Below are positions 34,401 to 42,600 of a stretch of DNA of 52,500 nucleotides, piece by piece; the stretch's first letter is position 1, and each line of letters begins with the position of its first letter. Both the position numbers and the translations under genes were made by a program. The DNA comes from Glandiceps talaboti (Eukaryota; Hemichordata; Enteropneusta; Spengelidae). The stretch is taken from contig NC_135554.1 of assembly GCF_964340395.1 (NCBI RefSeq), positions 15,083,092 through 15,135,591 on the forward strand, written 5' to 3'. The notes under the pieces are model-generated. The model did no database searches and was not told the DNA's origin. It was given only the letters and a program-made list of their open reading frames with translations.

Positions 34401-37086
34401 GTTATTGATCTCATCCTGCAAAACAACAGTAATGTATTCAATACTTTCTGCTGAAATCATCGGGCTCCTACCTTGGCCAGAGATATAATTTCCTGACAAA
34501 CAAGTTTTTCATAACTCTCTCTAAATGACAAAGTCCAGCAGAGAAACATTGTGGTTGGTCTGAGAAGGCTTTAATAAACCCTGTCTTGTTCTTCTGTCTG
34601 TAAAGTCGTAGGATAAAGGCTTCTTGGCATGACTCTATGATTCTACAATAAAAGGTATACATTGGTTGGTGTGAATATAAAGAAATTATACCATGCACAA
34701 CTCAAGTTATTGTCTTTGAACAGAAAATATGGATTAAATACCATGGGGTTTCTATGTCAGTGGTTGTGTGGTCTTGAAATATGAGTCCAAACGTTTCAAA
34801 TAACTTTTCCTGATTTTTCATTAATTATGTTTAAGGAATATTATATTCTCCAACATTTTTCTTCATTCAGCTGGAAATTAACTACTCATGAACAAAGGTT
34901 TATCAAAAGTTTGACATGACAGAAAGTTTGAACTGACCTGTGTGCTTTGTAAACTAGTATACCAGACACAAGGTGTGTTGGTAATTTATCTGTTAGTAAA
35001 TCCATGACAAGGATTCTAGACGTGATAAATAACACACCTCCTTCTAAGTACACTGATTGCCTGTAAAACAAAAATAGAGAATACTTTGATGGAAGTATTC
35101 AATAATCATATTATGGTTTCTGTGGAGTAAGAGGAGAGAATGTCGAGTATTTAACTTGGAAGTTTTTGAGGGGAAGAAAACATTCACCTTGGTGACAAAA
35201 ACCATACAATATCATAACAGAACTTTAAGCATTCTCAGGGTATTAATTGCACGTAAGTGCTTACACTTGCACTGTTTCATGTGGCCATTCACATATGAAA
35301 TTGCAGCAGAAAAATTCTTTATGCAAAGAGAAAATACTGCACTCGCTCCTACTACACTATTATGAGTGCACTGATGTAAAGTAATCACTGCTTTTGTAAT
35401 AATTTTCACTATCATACCCGACTCCTTCACACCAAGTCCAAATATTGAATATTGCACATTTGGAAATATCAATATATTCTGTGATATTGCCTTGAGTTTA
35501 CCATAGTTGTTGTCTTCCCTTCAAATTACACTAAGGGTAAACAAGTGAGACATTATTTCTTCACTAACTTTTATGTCCAAAATATGGTTTTACATGCTAT
35601 ACATAGATTCTAAGTTCACAAAGGTGGATGTTCTTCACCCATACACACCCTGGTCTACAAATCCTATATTTAGTCTATACATGTAATGACTTACCGTTCA
35701 TTTGAATTATATTCATTTGTTATCTGTTTTGGTAGTTGTTGTACATCTAGTGCCAGTAATTCCTCCAGGAAATACTCCTAGAGAAAGATATGCAATCGTT
35801 ATTGTTATTTGATACACTGGTAAGTCTAGTTTGGCTAATCACATACATACACACATACATGTACATATTTATTGTCGTCATCATCGTTGTCGTCATTGTC
35901 ATAATTGTTGTTATCATTCTCATCATCATTGTTGTTGTCATCATCACTGTCATCGCCATCATCGTCATTGTCATCGTCATCATTATGATCATCATGTGCT
36001 CTTGTTGATATGTCGACTACTAGTATTAGATCCACTGGGTGCCACACACTCACCTCCTACAAACAGATAACCACATACAGTAAACATATATGTACTTCAT
36101 CAGCTGTTGGTATGTTAAGTACTAGTACAAAATACCCTCAGTAACCCCCCCCCCCCCCCTCTTCCCTGCCTGTAACCACCTACACATAGTACACACAGGA
36201 CATACCTCATTCATCAGCTGTTGATGTGTACTGTTCAGTACTAGTAAAAGACCCTAGATGCCCCTCTCCCCCCTCCCTAGGCCCTGCCTGTAAGTTAACC
36301 ACCAACACAGTGACACACACACAGTACATATCTCATCAGCTGTTGTAGTAGTACTAGATACCCTCAGGAAGATACCCGCCTAGATGCCCCCCCCCCCCTT
36401 CCTTCCTGTAAGTTAACCACCAACATACAGTACAAACACAGTACATACCTCATCAGCCGTTGATGTATTAAGTACCAGTACTAGATTAGCTGGGTCACTG
36501 TACAATTTCAGAAAGTTAAGAAATACCCTGTCTACTCCAAGACCTCTGTAAATGGTAGAAAATATTGGGCAATATTAATTAATTCATGACTAACAATAAC
36601 AATATTGTTAACTTCTTCGTCTAAAATATCTGTCACATTATCGGTGTACACATAATTCTTCCTGTGTACATGATATAGCAGACGGCAAAATAGCTGACGT
36701 CAGTAAACTAGGTAGTCTATCAGCTAGCCCTCGGATGTTCTTCCGATAAAATACGACACACAGCCGAACAACGCTATCGAGGATGGAACATGCGAACTTC
36801 GTTCGCTTATAGTTATAGCATCGAAAGAAAGCCCGAACGTCTAGCAGCAAGACTATAATTTAAACTAGGCTACTCGATCAATATACAACCGCAGTATTAC
36901 AAACATCGATCAGTGAAAATTATTGTTATATTGTTTGAAGAAGGACATCATGACATTCTCATATATTAACTGATTCAACTTGGATAGTTTGGCGGTATTC
37001 TTTACTTACCTTGCAGTTATTAACAACCCATCTTCTTGAAATAGATCGAGAAACATGTGATTCTCATAGTCAAGCAGGATCGCCAT
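14416..37086 (-). CDS. ERCC4: DNA repair endonuclease XPF (ERCC4 catalytic subunit)
   Basis: 24 coding exons, in order: 37086-37010, 36545-36449, 35777-35695, 35060-34938, 34642-34472, 33846-33807, 31490-31377, 30570-30475, 30130-30075, 29377-29324, 29108-29039, 28559-28469, 28070-27984, 27677-27532, 27083-26955, 26625-26519, 26220-26127, 25440-25303, 24677-24555, 20413-20327, 17873-17700, 17204-17064, 15595-15453, 14611-14416. They sum to 2637 nt (878 aa; human about 916), all phases join and every junction is GT/AG. XPF pairs with ERCC1 and cuts 5' of lesions in nucleotide excision and crosslink repair, in the nucleus. Visible: a degenerate SF2-helicase-like N-terminal half ([35 protein letters not shown]); the nuclease core with [11 protein letters not shown] (633-643), GDYILTPE (663-670) and catalytic ERKSISD (674-680), all intact; and a C-terminal HhH2 (LPGVNSKN...[18 protein letters not shown]). 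Exon 19 is the divergent linker. A LINE occupies intron 19. Confidence 0.95.
16131..16248. repeat. Cluster of four AATCA-YR-TGATT quasi-palindromes
   Basis: Four 12-mers of form AATCA-YR-TGATT lie within 118 bases: 16131-16142 (central TA), 16184-16195 (CA), 16214-16225 (TG) and 16237-16248 (CG). Each contains an E-box (CATATG, CACATG, CATGTG, CACGTG). They sit in the ERCC4 intron between exons 22 and 23. Regulatory use is unknown. Confidence 0.6.
16461..16619. repeat. Homopolymer tracts: (C)15 and (T)26
   Basis: A run of about 15 C at 16461-16475 and about 26 T at 16594-16619 in an ERCC4 intron. On the transcribed strand these read poly-G and poly-A. Run length may be unreliable in the assembly. 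Confidence 0.9.
16930..17008 (-). repeat. Decayed copy of the 3' half of ERCC4 exon 22
   Basis: Offset 116 bp from the true exon end (17046-17124). Read on the minus strand it gives [13 protein letters not shown] followed by a stop, against [16 protein letters not shown] in the real exon. The donor region is altered (TGTAAA). It lies just downstream of the functional donor and is a partial tandem duplication now non-coding. Confidence 0.75.
18665..19590. repeat. 52-bp minisatellite, about 17 copies
   Basis: Tandem units built from gttgatatggttgacatg, acattcatggtgatat and aactgacataacactc, 52 bp in period with a few shortened units, in the ERCC4 intron between exons 20 and 21. The open frames read from it (repeating VNHIN / MSVISP-like phrases) are artefacts of the repeat. 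The period is not a multiple of three. Confidence 0.9.
20735..24275 (-). mobile_element. Non-LTR retrotransposon (RTE-like LINE), apparently near full length
   Basis: Sense-oriented in ERCC4 intron 19. The 5' region (about 23843-24275) is GC-richer than its surroundings. It contains two similar blocks built on cataccct(a/g)caaggcag (about 24021-24065 and 24089-24132). A single long reading frame follows, then almost no 3' UTR: the frame stops at 20750 and is followed on the minus strand by TGATGAGAGTAACC, the very short 3' tail typical of RTE-like elements. The endonuclease plus reverse transcriptase architecture and the C-terminal 'WCGHVLR...RGRPKLTW' block support a LINE of RTE type; the exact clade was not settled. 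Both boundaries are approximate because no target-site duplication could be fixed. Confidence 0.85.
20750..23842 (-). CDS. LINE polyprotein: APE-type endonuclease plus reverse transcriptase
   Basis: About 1030 codons without interruption. Order: endonuclease/exonuclease/phosphatase fold about 18-255 ([36 protein letters not shown]); linker rich in Lys/Glu; reverse transcriptase about 470-735 ([48 protein letters not shown], catalytic YADD 697-700). Next comes a Cys/His cluster at 754-798 with PHD/RING-like spacing ([20 protein letters not shown]). The C-terminal domain ends with [12 protein letters not shown] and GRGRPKLTW. It nicks and copies its RNA into genomic DNA. The reported first codon is TTG. 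The frame stays open upstream to a TGA near 23910 with no ATG, and the first in-frame Met is at residue 29, so the true start is unclear. The intact RT and endonuclease motifs indicate a young copy. Confidence 0.9.
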   Translation of the reverse strand: MGRPVLYYDGNVPDVHGRLRFGSWNVGSMVGRSMEIAAELMRRRVDVCCVQEVRWKGGGARFIGAKGCRYKLFWSGSEGAAGVGIMVKEELVEKVMDVRRVNDRLVALVMLFGKQLVRVVCGYAPQAGLDEAMKDEFYEKLRLEVDLARSTEILLIGGDFNGHVGARSDGFDGVHGGYGIGARNTGGRRLLEFCTEASLVTLNTWFKKKHKATFRSGGSETEIDFILMQQTHRRKVWNIKVIPGELQHSLVVADVDKLEIRRRVRKRPQVKRVKIWKLQDKTVREKFEERMNVLYKECEELDAWSKYRKCAVQSAQDVCGVSKGKPPHGVTWWWDDKVQGAISKKKESFVRWKKDPTEENKSLYRKDKKRARKEVATAMKKAAKDDIQQLEGDRNSIFRKIRMIKKENTDVCGGGCLKDKNGRIVFEEEEKKMVWKEHMEGIMNVENAWHGLAEANPIEGPVKLFDRKEIDQALKNMRNGKAGGPSGITKEYLMASDHGWQVLVEVANKILEGSSIPEEWKCSILVPIFKGKGNPMECGSYRGVKLLEHGMKVVERAIESRLRAIVKIDGMQYGFMPGRGTTDAIFIVRRVQERYLEKRKKLWMCFVDLEKAFDRVPRSVIEWALRKRMVPEVLVRAVMKLYENAKTRVRVGSGLSDEFRVGVGVHQGSALSPLLFAVVVDVLSEEVRKGELFELLYADDLVLMAESMEELERLFTAWRCAFEGKGLKVNMGKTKIMECAAGNEVRAKAKIDPCGICHRRVMRNSILCTKCRKWIHGRCAGVRRVTSVMATDYECWKCLRGGEFVGDNPEHASAVSERLQELDRVKEFCYLGDTLDGAGGSELAVTKRVGLGWRKFRDLESILCGCRLTLAMKGRIYKACVRPVMTYAAETWVMRAVEEGILRRAERAMVRKICGVKLSDRVGSGVLMERLGLGESIVEVARRSSLRWCGHVLRKDEGEGVKRAWNLEVDGKRGRGRPKLTWKSMVEGQCKQIGLNINDYGNRQKWRNVIATWKEGQSVTPRQGEEIDFN
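24748..25160. repeat. 67-bp minisatellite, 6 copies
   Basis: Units start near 24748, 24814, 24881, 24947, 25014, 25081 and 25148 (the last truncated). They carry tttaagttgatagcagtaat, caatacaagtgtactaaag and aataagtctgactggac. It fills most of the ERCC4 intron between exons 18 and 19. An inverted 13-base stub of the unit, taaaggaaaagtc, sits just outside at 24698-24710. Confidence 0.9.
26253..26348. repeat. Short tandem repeat built on 'agtttgctaaattttcaaaa'
   Basis: Three imperfect AT-rich copies of about 35 bp in the ERCC4 intron upstream of exon 17. Confidence 0.6.
26641..26749. repeat. (CAT)n-rich tract followed by G-runs
   Basis: A (CAT)n-like tract precedes three plus-strand G-runs at 26723-26728, 26730-26735 and 26737-26749, separated by single A. 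The plus strand has strong G-quadruplex potential; the ERCC4 transcript carries the C-rich complement. Confidence 0.85.
27235..27530 (-). repeat. SINE-like dispersed repeat, copy 1
   Basis: About 300 bp matching, with gaps, the sequence at 44341-44700. Shared blocks include caaagtgctttacaatta, ccaattatac, cttgtgg...atcttgc, ccattca and acctgcaga. It lies in the ERCC4 intron between exons 14 and 15. In copy 2 the minus strand has a B-box-like GGTTCAAGCC, suggesting a tRNA-derived SINE. The family is not named. Confidence 0.55.
28160..28408. repeat. (AC)n microsatellite filling an ERCC4 intron
   Basis: (AC)n with ACAG, ATGC and ATAC interruptions. It occupies about 250 of the 398 bases between ERCC4 exons 12 and 13. 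The pre-mRNA therefore carries a long (UG)n tract. Open frames here are artefacts. Confidence 0.95.
28976..29030 (-). repeat. Adjacent 55-bp copy of the 3' end of ERCC4 exon 11, donor intact
   Basis: Immediately downstream of the real donor, the 55 bases that span the exon 11 end and splice site are repeated with about 70 percent identity. The copy retains CTG-GTAAGTG as a perfect donor. Read in frame the copy contains stops, so it is not a functional alternative exon end. Confidence 0.75.
31535..31578 (-). repeat. Decayed copy of the 5' end and acceptor of ERCC4 exon 7
   Basis: About 72 bp upstream (in transcript sense) of the true acceptor, the junction sequence recurs: aactctatca and a following taaaac-like stretch are shared. 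The AG of the acceptor is retained but in altered context. Identity is modest. Confidence 0.5.
31677..33414. repeat. 58-61-bp minisatellite, about 29 copies
   Basis: Units read gatagata-(acaac|ac|ataac|gcaac), then acttttactgctgaa(c/t)aca, then gcatgattgttattgagg and aaagtttcatt. Four classes differ at the gatagata junction and in aacac/aatac, and they recur in similar order, hinting at higher-order structure. It is in the ERCC4 intron between exons 6 and 7. An inverted 21-base fragment of the unit (one mismatch) lies beyond the array at 33465-33485. Confidence 0.95.
35873..35997. repeat. (CAT/GTC)n imperfect trinucleotide tract
   Basis: Imperfect TCATCG / TTGTCA trinucleotides in the ERCC4 intron between exons 2 and 3. 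The poly-Ile/Val, His and Asp open frames here are artefacts. Confidence 0.9.
36028..36448 (-). repeat. About 120-bp tandem repeat holding copies of the end of ERCC4 exon 2
   Basis: Four degenerate units, the exon-proximal one containing the functional exon 2 end. Each has a C-tract, a 'ctgtaagttaaccaccaaca' type spacer, an 'acatac-ctcatcag' donor-like junction and a 'tgttgatgt...agtactagta' exon fragment. Donor state differs: functional at 36448-36449; GT lost near 36325-36335; intact GTATGT near 36201-36206; lost near 36090-36097. Poly-C runs (poly-G in the transcript) are near 36145-36160, 36262-36280 and 36388-36403. Confidence 0.7.
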
Positions 37087-38479
37087 GTTTACAACTCAAA
37101 AAAGACCCTCTAGCTAACTCTTCGCCGAGCTTCAGATGTTGCTAGTGAGTAATGTATATTGGCAAAGGTAGAGAATGAACGTCACATAAAGCATTCTGTC
37201 TTATTTCATTGTTTGCTTTTGGTTTCAAAGTTAAATAATGTAGGTTTTTCCATGGTTTTTCAGAGTAAAAAGTAATTGCTGGGCAAAGCCATTGAAAGAG
37301 CGCCACCAAGCGACTTTCAACATGTTGTACTTTGTTTTTCAAAGATCTCTCTCTCCCCCCCCCCCTCTCATTTGCCTATTTGTAGTTTTCAGTGCTAAAT
37401 GCTCATCTGTCATTTCCAGAAAATTTACTAAGTATTGCTCCCCTCCCTTCCTCTTTCACATAGATGAACCATTCACAGAAAGTTCTCATGGTGTACATTA
37501 CTGGAGCTTTCTGAAGTTTCATGTTATATGTTCTGTTTAGAAAATAATGTAATATTTATATTATATGGCTATCAATTTGACTGTGTGTGGATTATACCTG
37601 TGACGTACCCTATCTATGTCAGAGTGATTTCACCATCAGGTTAGACTGTAATGTCACCATCGGTCCAGGCTTGTTTGAGGAATGGGACATTAGACCACGC
37701 CTTAAACGGCTGATCTGTCAATCTACCGTCATATTTCCTGTCATCTCTGTTGCTCACTTCAATTCTTTCCCCACACATTCAATCTAATTATATTGTTGTT
37801 GAGAAGTTTACTGAAATAATCTGACAAAAAGAGTATGATATGCACAATCCATTCTGCCATATATACCAACACAATTGTATCCATTCAAATTCAGCCTATT
37901 TCTATTACAAATCATGTGTAACAGACAATGAAGAATGTGTTATAAAATCTAGTTTGTTGCTGAATTGCTGAACAGTAGAATCTTTATAATTTTGATCTAT
38001 TGTTTCCAATGAGTGCAGTACAAGAAAAATATCTATATATGATATATAACTTTGTATAATCAAATATATGTTGTGAAGTATCAAAAAGTCAGAAGAGAAC
38101 AATAGAAATTAAGCAAGATATGTAAATTATGCAATATCATGGTGCCAATATTTTACCTTATATTTGATTTCTATAAGTCATTGAAGAAAACAACACCAAA
38201 ATCATACTTTCCAGAGATGTGTTTTATTTCTGTATTCTTAAGAACAATTACATTATGTAGCACAGTGCAAATCAAAATATCAACCACAGCACTTTTACTG
38301 TAGATTTGAATAGAAATTATTCAATGCTCACAGGTGTTGAGGTTGAATAGTGCTAGAGCTACACAGTGATACAATAAATTGTGTCAGATGTTGTGAGAAT
38401 GTCTTTTAGATTTATCCTGAGATAGGTTGCATCTCATATTACTGCATAGTGTTCTGAAATATGGAAAAGCAAAATGCCT

Positions 38480-38538
<59 letters not shown>

Positions 38539-39625
38539 TATATAGTGTGTGAGTGTGTGAAGAATGAAGAAGAAACAATGTTGTTGGCTCGGACTATGTT
38601 TTTGGTTTTTTTCTCCATATTTTGTTCACAAAGAATGTTAGAAATGGACAACAATTAGTACTACAAAGAATAAAGTTCAAGTCATCTTTTGCTTGTAAGA
38701 CCTCAGTCTAGGTAGACATGTCCGTCATAACGCAGATTTCTCTCCAACACTTGTATAATTTCTTTCCTATCAAGCAGACTTTTTTTTATATAGTTGACGC
38801 AAGTAGTAGGATAAATAAAATAAAGCTTTCATAAAATTTACACACAGTCTGTCAGTCACTATGTGTTCATCTTTTACAGGGCAAAGCAGTATATAGAGCA
38901 GTCTCCACTTGTGTTGACAATCTGTTATACTGTTAGGGGGTCTACCTCTATTCTTATCCCTAACCTAACCTAAACCAACCCTGATCCCAACCCCCTAGCT
39001 TGGTTACAAATGTGAGTCTTCTGTACAAACAGTCAGCATCCCTACATTTCAACTTTTCTTCTCTTGTTTCAGGAAAGTGAGAATGAGAATTGTGATAGCT
39101 TTCACTAGCTGACAATGTTTCTGTATACAATAGAGTGTATACTAAAGTATGACTAATATAGCAATATCTGTCGCTTACATACATTGTAGCAGGCTCATCT
39201 AACATACATGATCTGATTTTTATTTTGTGATTTCCATTCTGTTTATCTACGTGCAATTTCATAACACAAGATAAATGAATACACAGTTAAAAACTCATCT
39301 GCAAATATTTCATTTCACTGAAATACATCCTTGTACATGTTTATAGAGACAGTTCACCATATTGGACACATACTAGTACATATAGTGTAAGCATTGGTGT
39401 GACCAGCTACATAATTAAACTACTGTACAGAATTGTGCATTTTGATGCATTTTTAAGTTCAAATTATTCTATCCAGGATTTTGAAATTTTTAATTTTATA
39501 TATCTACCCTACACAAAGTAACATGCATGTTGGTGTGTATTTTGTTTCACATTAGCAACATTTCCATGGTGAGATACAAGACTGTGAGGTTAAAATTGTT
39601 CTTTTCTTGATTCAAGTCGAAAATC
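37087..39625. other. Intergenic: ERCC4 promoter side and FARSA 3' flank
   Basis: No gene recognised. Nearest 37087 should lie the ERCC4 promoter; no TATA or clear motif was noted. A (TA)n(CA)n tract is listed separately. A minus-strand AATAAA at about 39219-39224 is a candidate FARSA poly(A) signal, about 400 bases after the stop. Confidence 0.5.
38483..38545. repeat. (TA)n(CA)n microsatellite
   Basis: About 20 TA dinucleotides followed by (CA)8 and a short TA stretch, intergenic between ERCC4 and FARSA. Confidence 0.95.
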
Positions 39626-42600
39626 TTATTTATCTAGTCGACATATAGCATTGTCATGCACCATCTGTAGGTCCACTTTGTGTCCTACTAAATCACGGAT
39701 ATTATTAATTCCATACTTGATCATGGTTGGTCTGGAATAGACAAGAAGAGAAGGCATGTTGATGTTACTGTATTTGCAACATTTTGAGAACTCTAAATAG
39801 TAATGAAAAAAAAAGTTCATTTATTTCATATCATAATGATAAAGTTATCAAATAACGACCTATTTAGAATTTTTCTGAATCTGGGACTACAAATTCTTTG
39901 TCCTGAACTGAAAAAGTTTGTTATTTGATACCTTTATCATTATGAGGTTTCAAAGAGCTATTTAGAATTTTTCTGTATTTTGGACTACAAATTCTTGGTC
40001 CTGAAGTGACAAAGAGTTATGAAAACTGTCCATATTTAATACTTCATCACAAAATGGAGTATCAAAATAGCAAGCAATACAATGAAAATTTTCAAACCTT
40101 GATTTAGGAGAAATAATAATGATTTGACTCTTAACACAATTTCTGTACAACAAGCAACAAACAAACAAACTACAAAGGTAGTTGCAATGACAAAATCAAT
40201 CCAAATTCATGACTTCAATTTTAAATCTACTCTACACAACTTGTCGCACAACGACAATAAAGTTACAGAACATGCCCTGCCTCTATTGAGGCCTCATATT
40301 ATAGCCTTGTACATGAACTTTCACTCCAATGACAGGCTGTAGTTATAACTGTACACTTCAATTGACCACACTGACTGAGCAAAGCATAGAATGTGTAACA
40401 AATCACTAAGATTTTTCATAGGGCTAATGTTTGAAAAGATTACCGGGTGATATTCAGGAGATTACAGGCTTCCCTTTTCACAGATAATCCTAAAGAAAAG
40501 TTTACAGCTAAACCTTCTTAGTTTTAGTTGAGATAAAAAGGTTTACCTTTCCAGAGATAATCCCCAAGCTATGACTGACACATCTTCAGGTAATCCCATG
40601 GGGAGTAACATTTCAGGTCGGAAGACTCCAGAGTTGCCAACTTCTACCCATTTCTTTAAACCTTCATGGTAACTAAATACTTCCATACTGGGTTCAGTGT
40701 AGGGGTTATATGCTGGCTTGAAACGTAGTTTTGTAATACCTAATTTTAATAAATTAGAGATTAATGATCAATCAAATGAAAGTAAGATAATTGATTAGGG
40801 TAGATACATAATAGACTGTAAATTATCATAGGTGGCAATCACCATCAAAAGGTTGAAGTCATATCATTCTGTGACAAGGTGACCTTTTACCACATAACTC
40901 TATTTGATTGGTTGCAATCAGAACTGGTTGAAGTGTGCTAGGCAGTGTGCCCTCTAAGCCAATCTGACGTACCAGTGACGCACACAATTTCTAGTGACGC
41001 ACCTAAATTTGACATTCCCCTATCTCTTACTATGTGGTGGCTCACAAGAAATGCAAGTTTTATCATTTTGACCCAGAACAACAAAACTTTGGCTATCATT
41101 AGAGGGCACACTGGTGCTAAGAATGTGCCTCGTTTAGAATGGTTTGATTTGTTCAGCTGTCATAGTTGGAGAAGGCTGATTACAGCTGCACAACAAACAT
41201 GACATATCTAATGTGATGTACCTAATTTTTTGACGACAGCATGGAGAACACTGACAAGATCACAATCAGCTATCACTTGTTTGAAATCTCCACGCTAGAA
41301 TAGTAACTCTTAACTCTATTACAATCTTACCTAATTTTTTAAAGAACGCATGGAGTACTCCGATAAGATCACCAAGTGTTAGACCACGATCAGCTATCAC
41401 TCCTTCAATTTGATGAAACTCAGCAAGATGTGTAGCATCCAGAGTTTCATTACGGAATACCCTGTCTATGGAGAAATACTTGGCAGGTTTGAAAGGCTTC
41501 TGTAAGCAAGGAAAACAAAAACAAAACAAAACACAAATTAGAAACAATTCGTAACTTTCTTTGATCCCCTTTGGTATGGAGAGATTTGATAAAACATCAC
41601 CTGAGAACCTATGTACATGTAATACAGAAACTATACTTTAAAATTTGTGAAGATAAATCTCAATCATTTCATTATGTTTTGAAGTCACAGTACAATAATA
41701 TAGATACAGATGCTTTCAGATTGGTATGTTAAGCTGTTCTGAGATTCATAGGCCTAGATAGCCGTCCGAAAGGTGACTACCACCTGTCAAACCACAGTAA
41801 GTCATGAAATAACAACACGTCATCAATCTCTATAAATGGTACTAACAGCCGACAACTACCAAAAAATCACTTCATTGTATATCCTACAAACCAACCACCA
41901 ACACATGACTACGGTATGTACATTAGGTATGTACTATACAACAACTACCTACTTGCTGAGCTAGTTTGTACAACATTCTTGCACTGACAGCTGTTGTATG
42001 TGTACGCAATACATTCTTACTGGCTTCTTCTATCTTCCAGTCATATCGATATCTACAATGTATAAAGTTGAAATATCATCAATGGCAAACACCAGTACAT
42101 TGGACTAGTAGCAGTGTTTCTATTAACAATTTGAAAATATTTATTAGTATGGCCATCACAAAAACACTATATTCTTTCTATTGGTACATGTATATCAGTA
42201 TATCATCTATTCATATACAATAAATGTGATAAAGAAACAATTTCATAGATAAGTGTCGTAGTCATGACAACAATAATCAAGTTTTACAGGCAACTTTTCC
42301 TGTAAATCTGGATACATCTCACATGAGAATAAATGTTCATCAACTGAAAATTTCTACTCACTAGCGTCAACAAATTTCTTGGAATCTCACATACCTGATC
42401 AGTAACAATGGGGATGAGAAAACTACTAAAATGTGTCTGAGGCAAATTAAATAATCAGAACAGCTTGCATACTAACCCCTGTGAGCCATAACCTCCTTTG
42501 GAGTGGACCGTCTTGACTCTTTCAAGATAATCCATAGGAAATTCATGGGCATTCATTGGATCTATGGGTAAAATGTAGATTGTTCAGTTTATTACAGATG

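Noticed and set aside
34311-34499. Possible extra ERCC4 exon (open frame with an acceptor-like TTTGCAG-GATGAG)
   Set aside because: Exons 5 and 6 join directly in phase (LWPR-FHVEVN) as in the family. The extra segment has no homology and ends in a stop.
38960-38985. CCCTAACCTAACCTAA as an interstitial telomere
   Set aside because: Only three pentamer units; too short and isolated to support a telomeric origin.
40470-40500. Echo of the FARSA exon 11 end (agataatcc block 72 bp downstream of the true donor)
   Set aside because: The similarity is short and low complexity. It was not strong enough to count with the other echoes.
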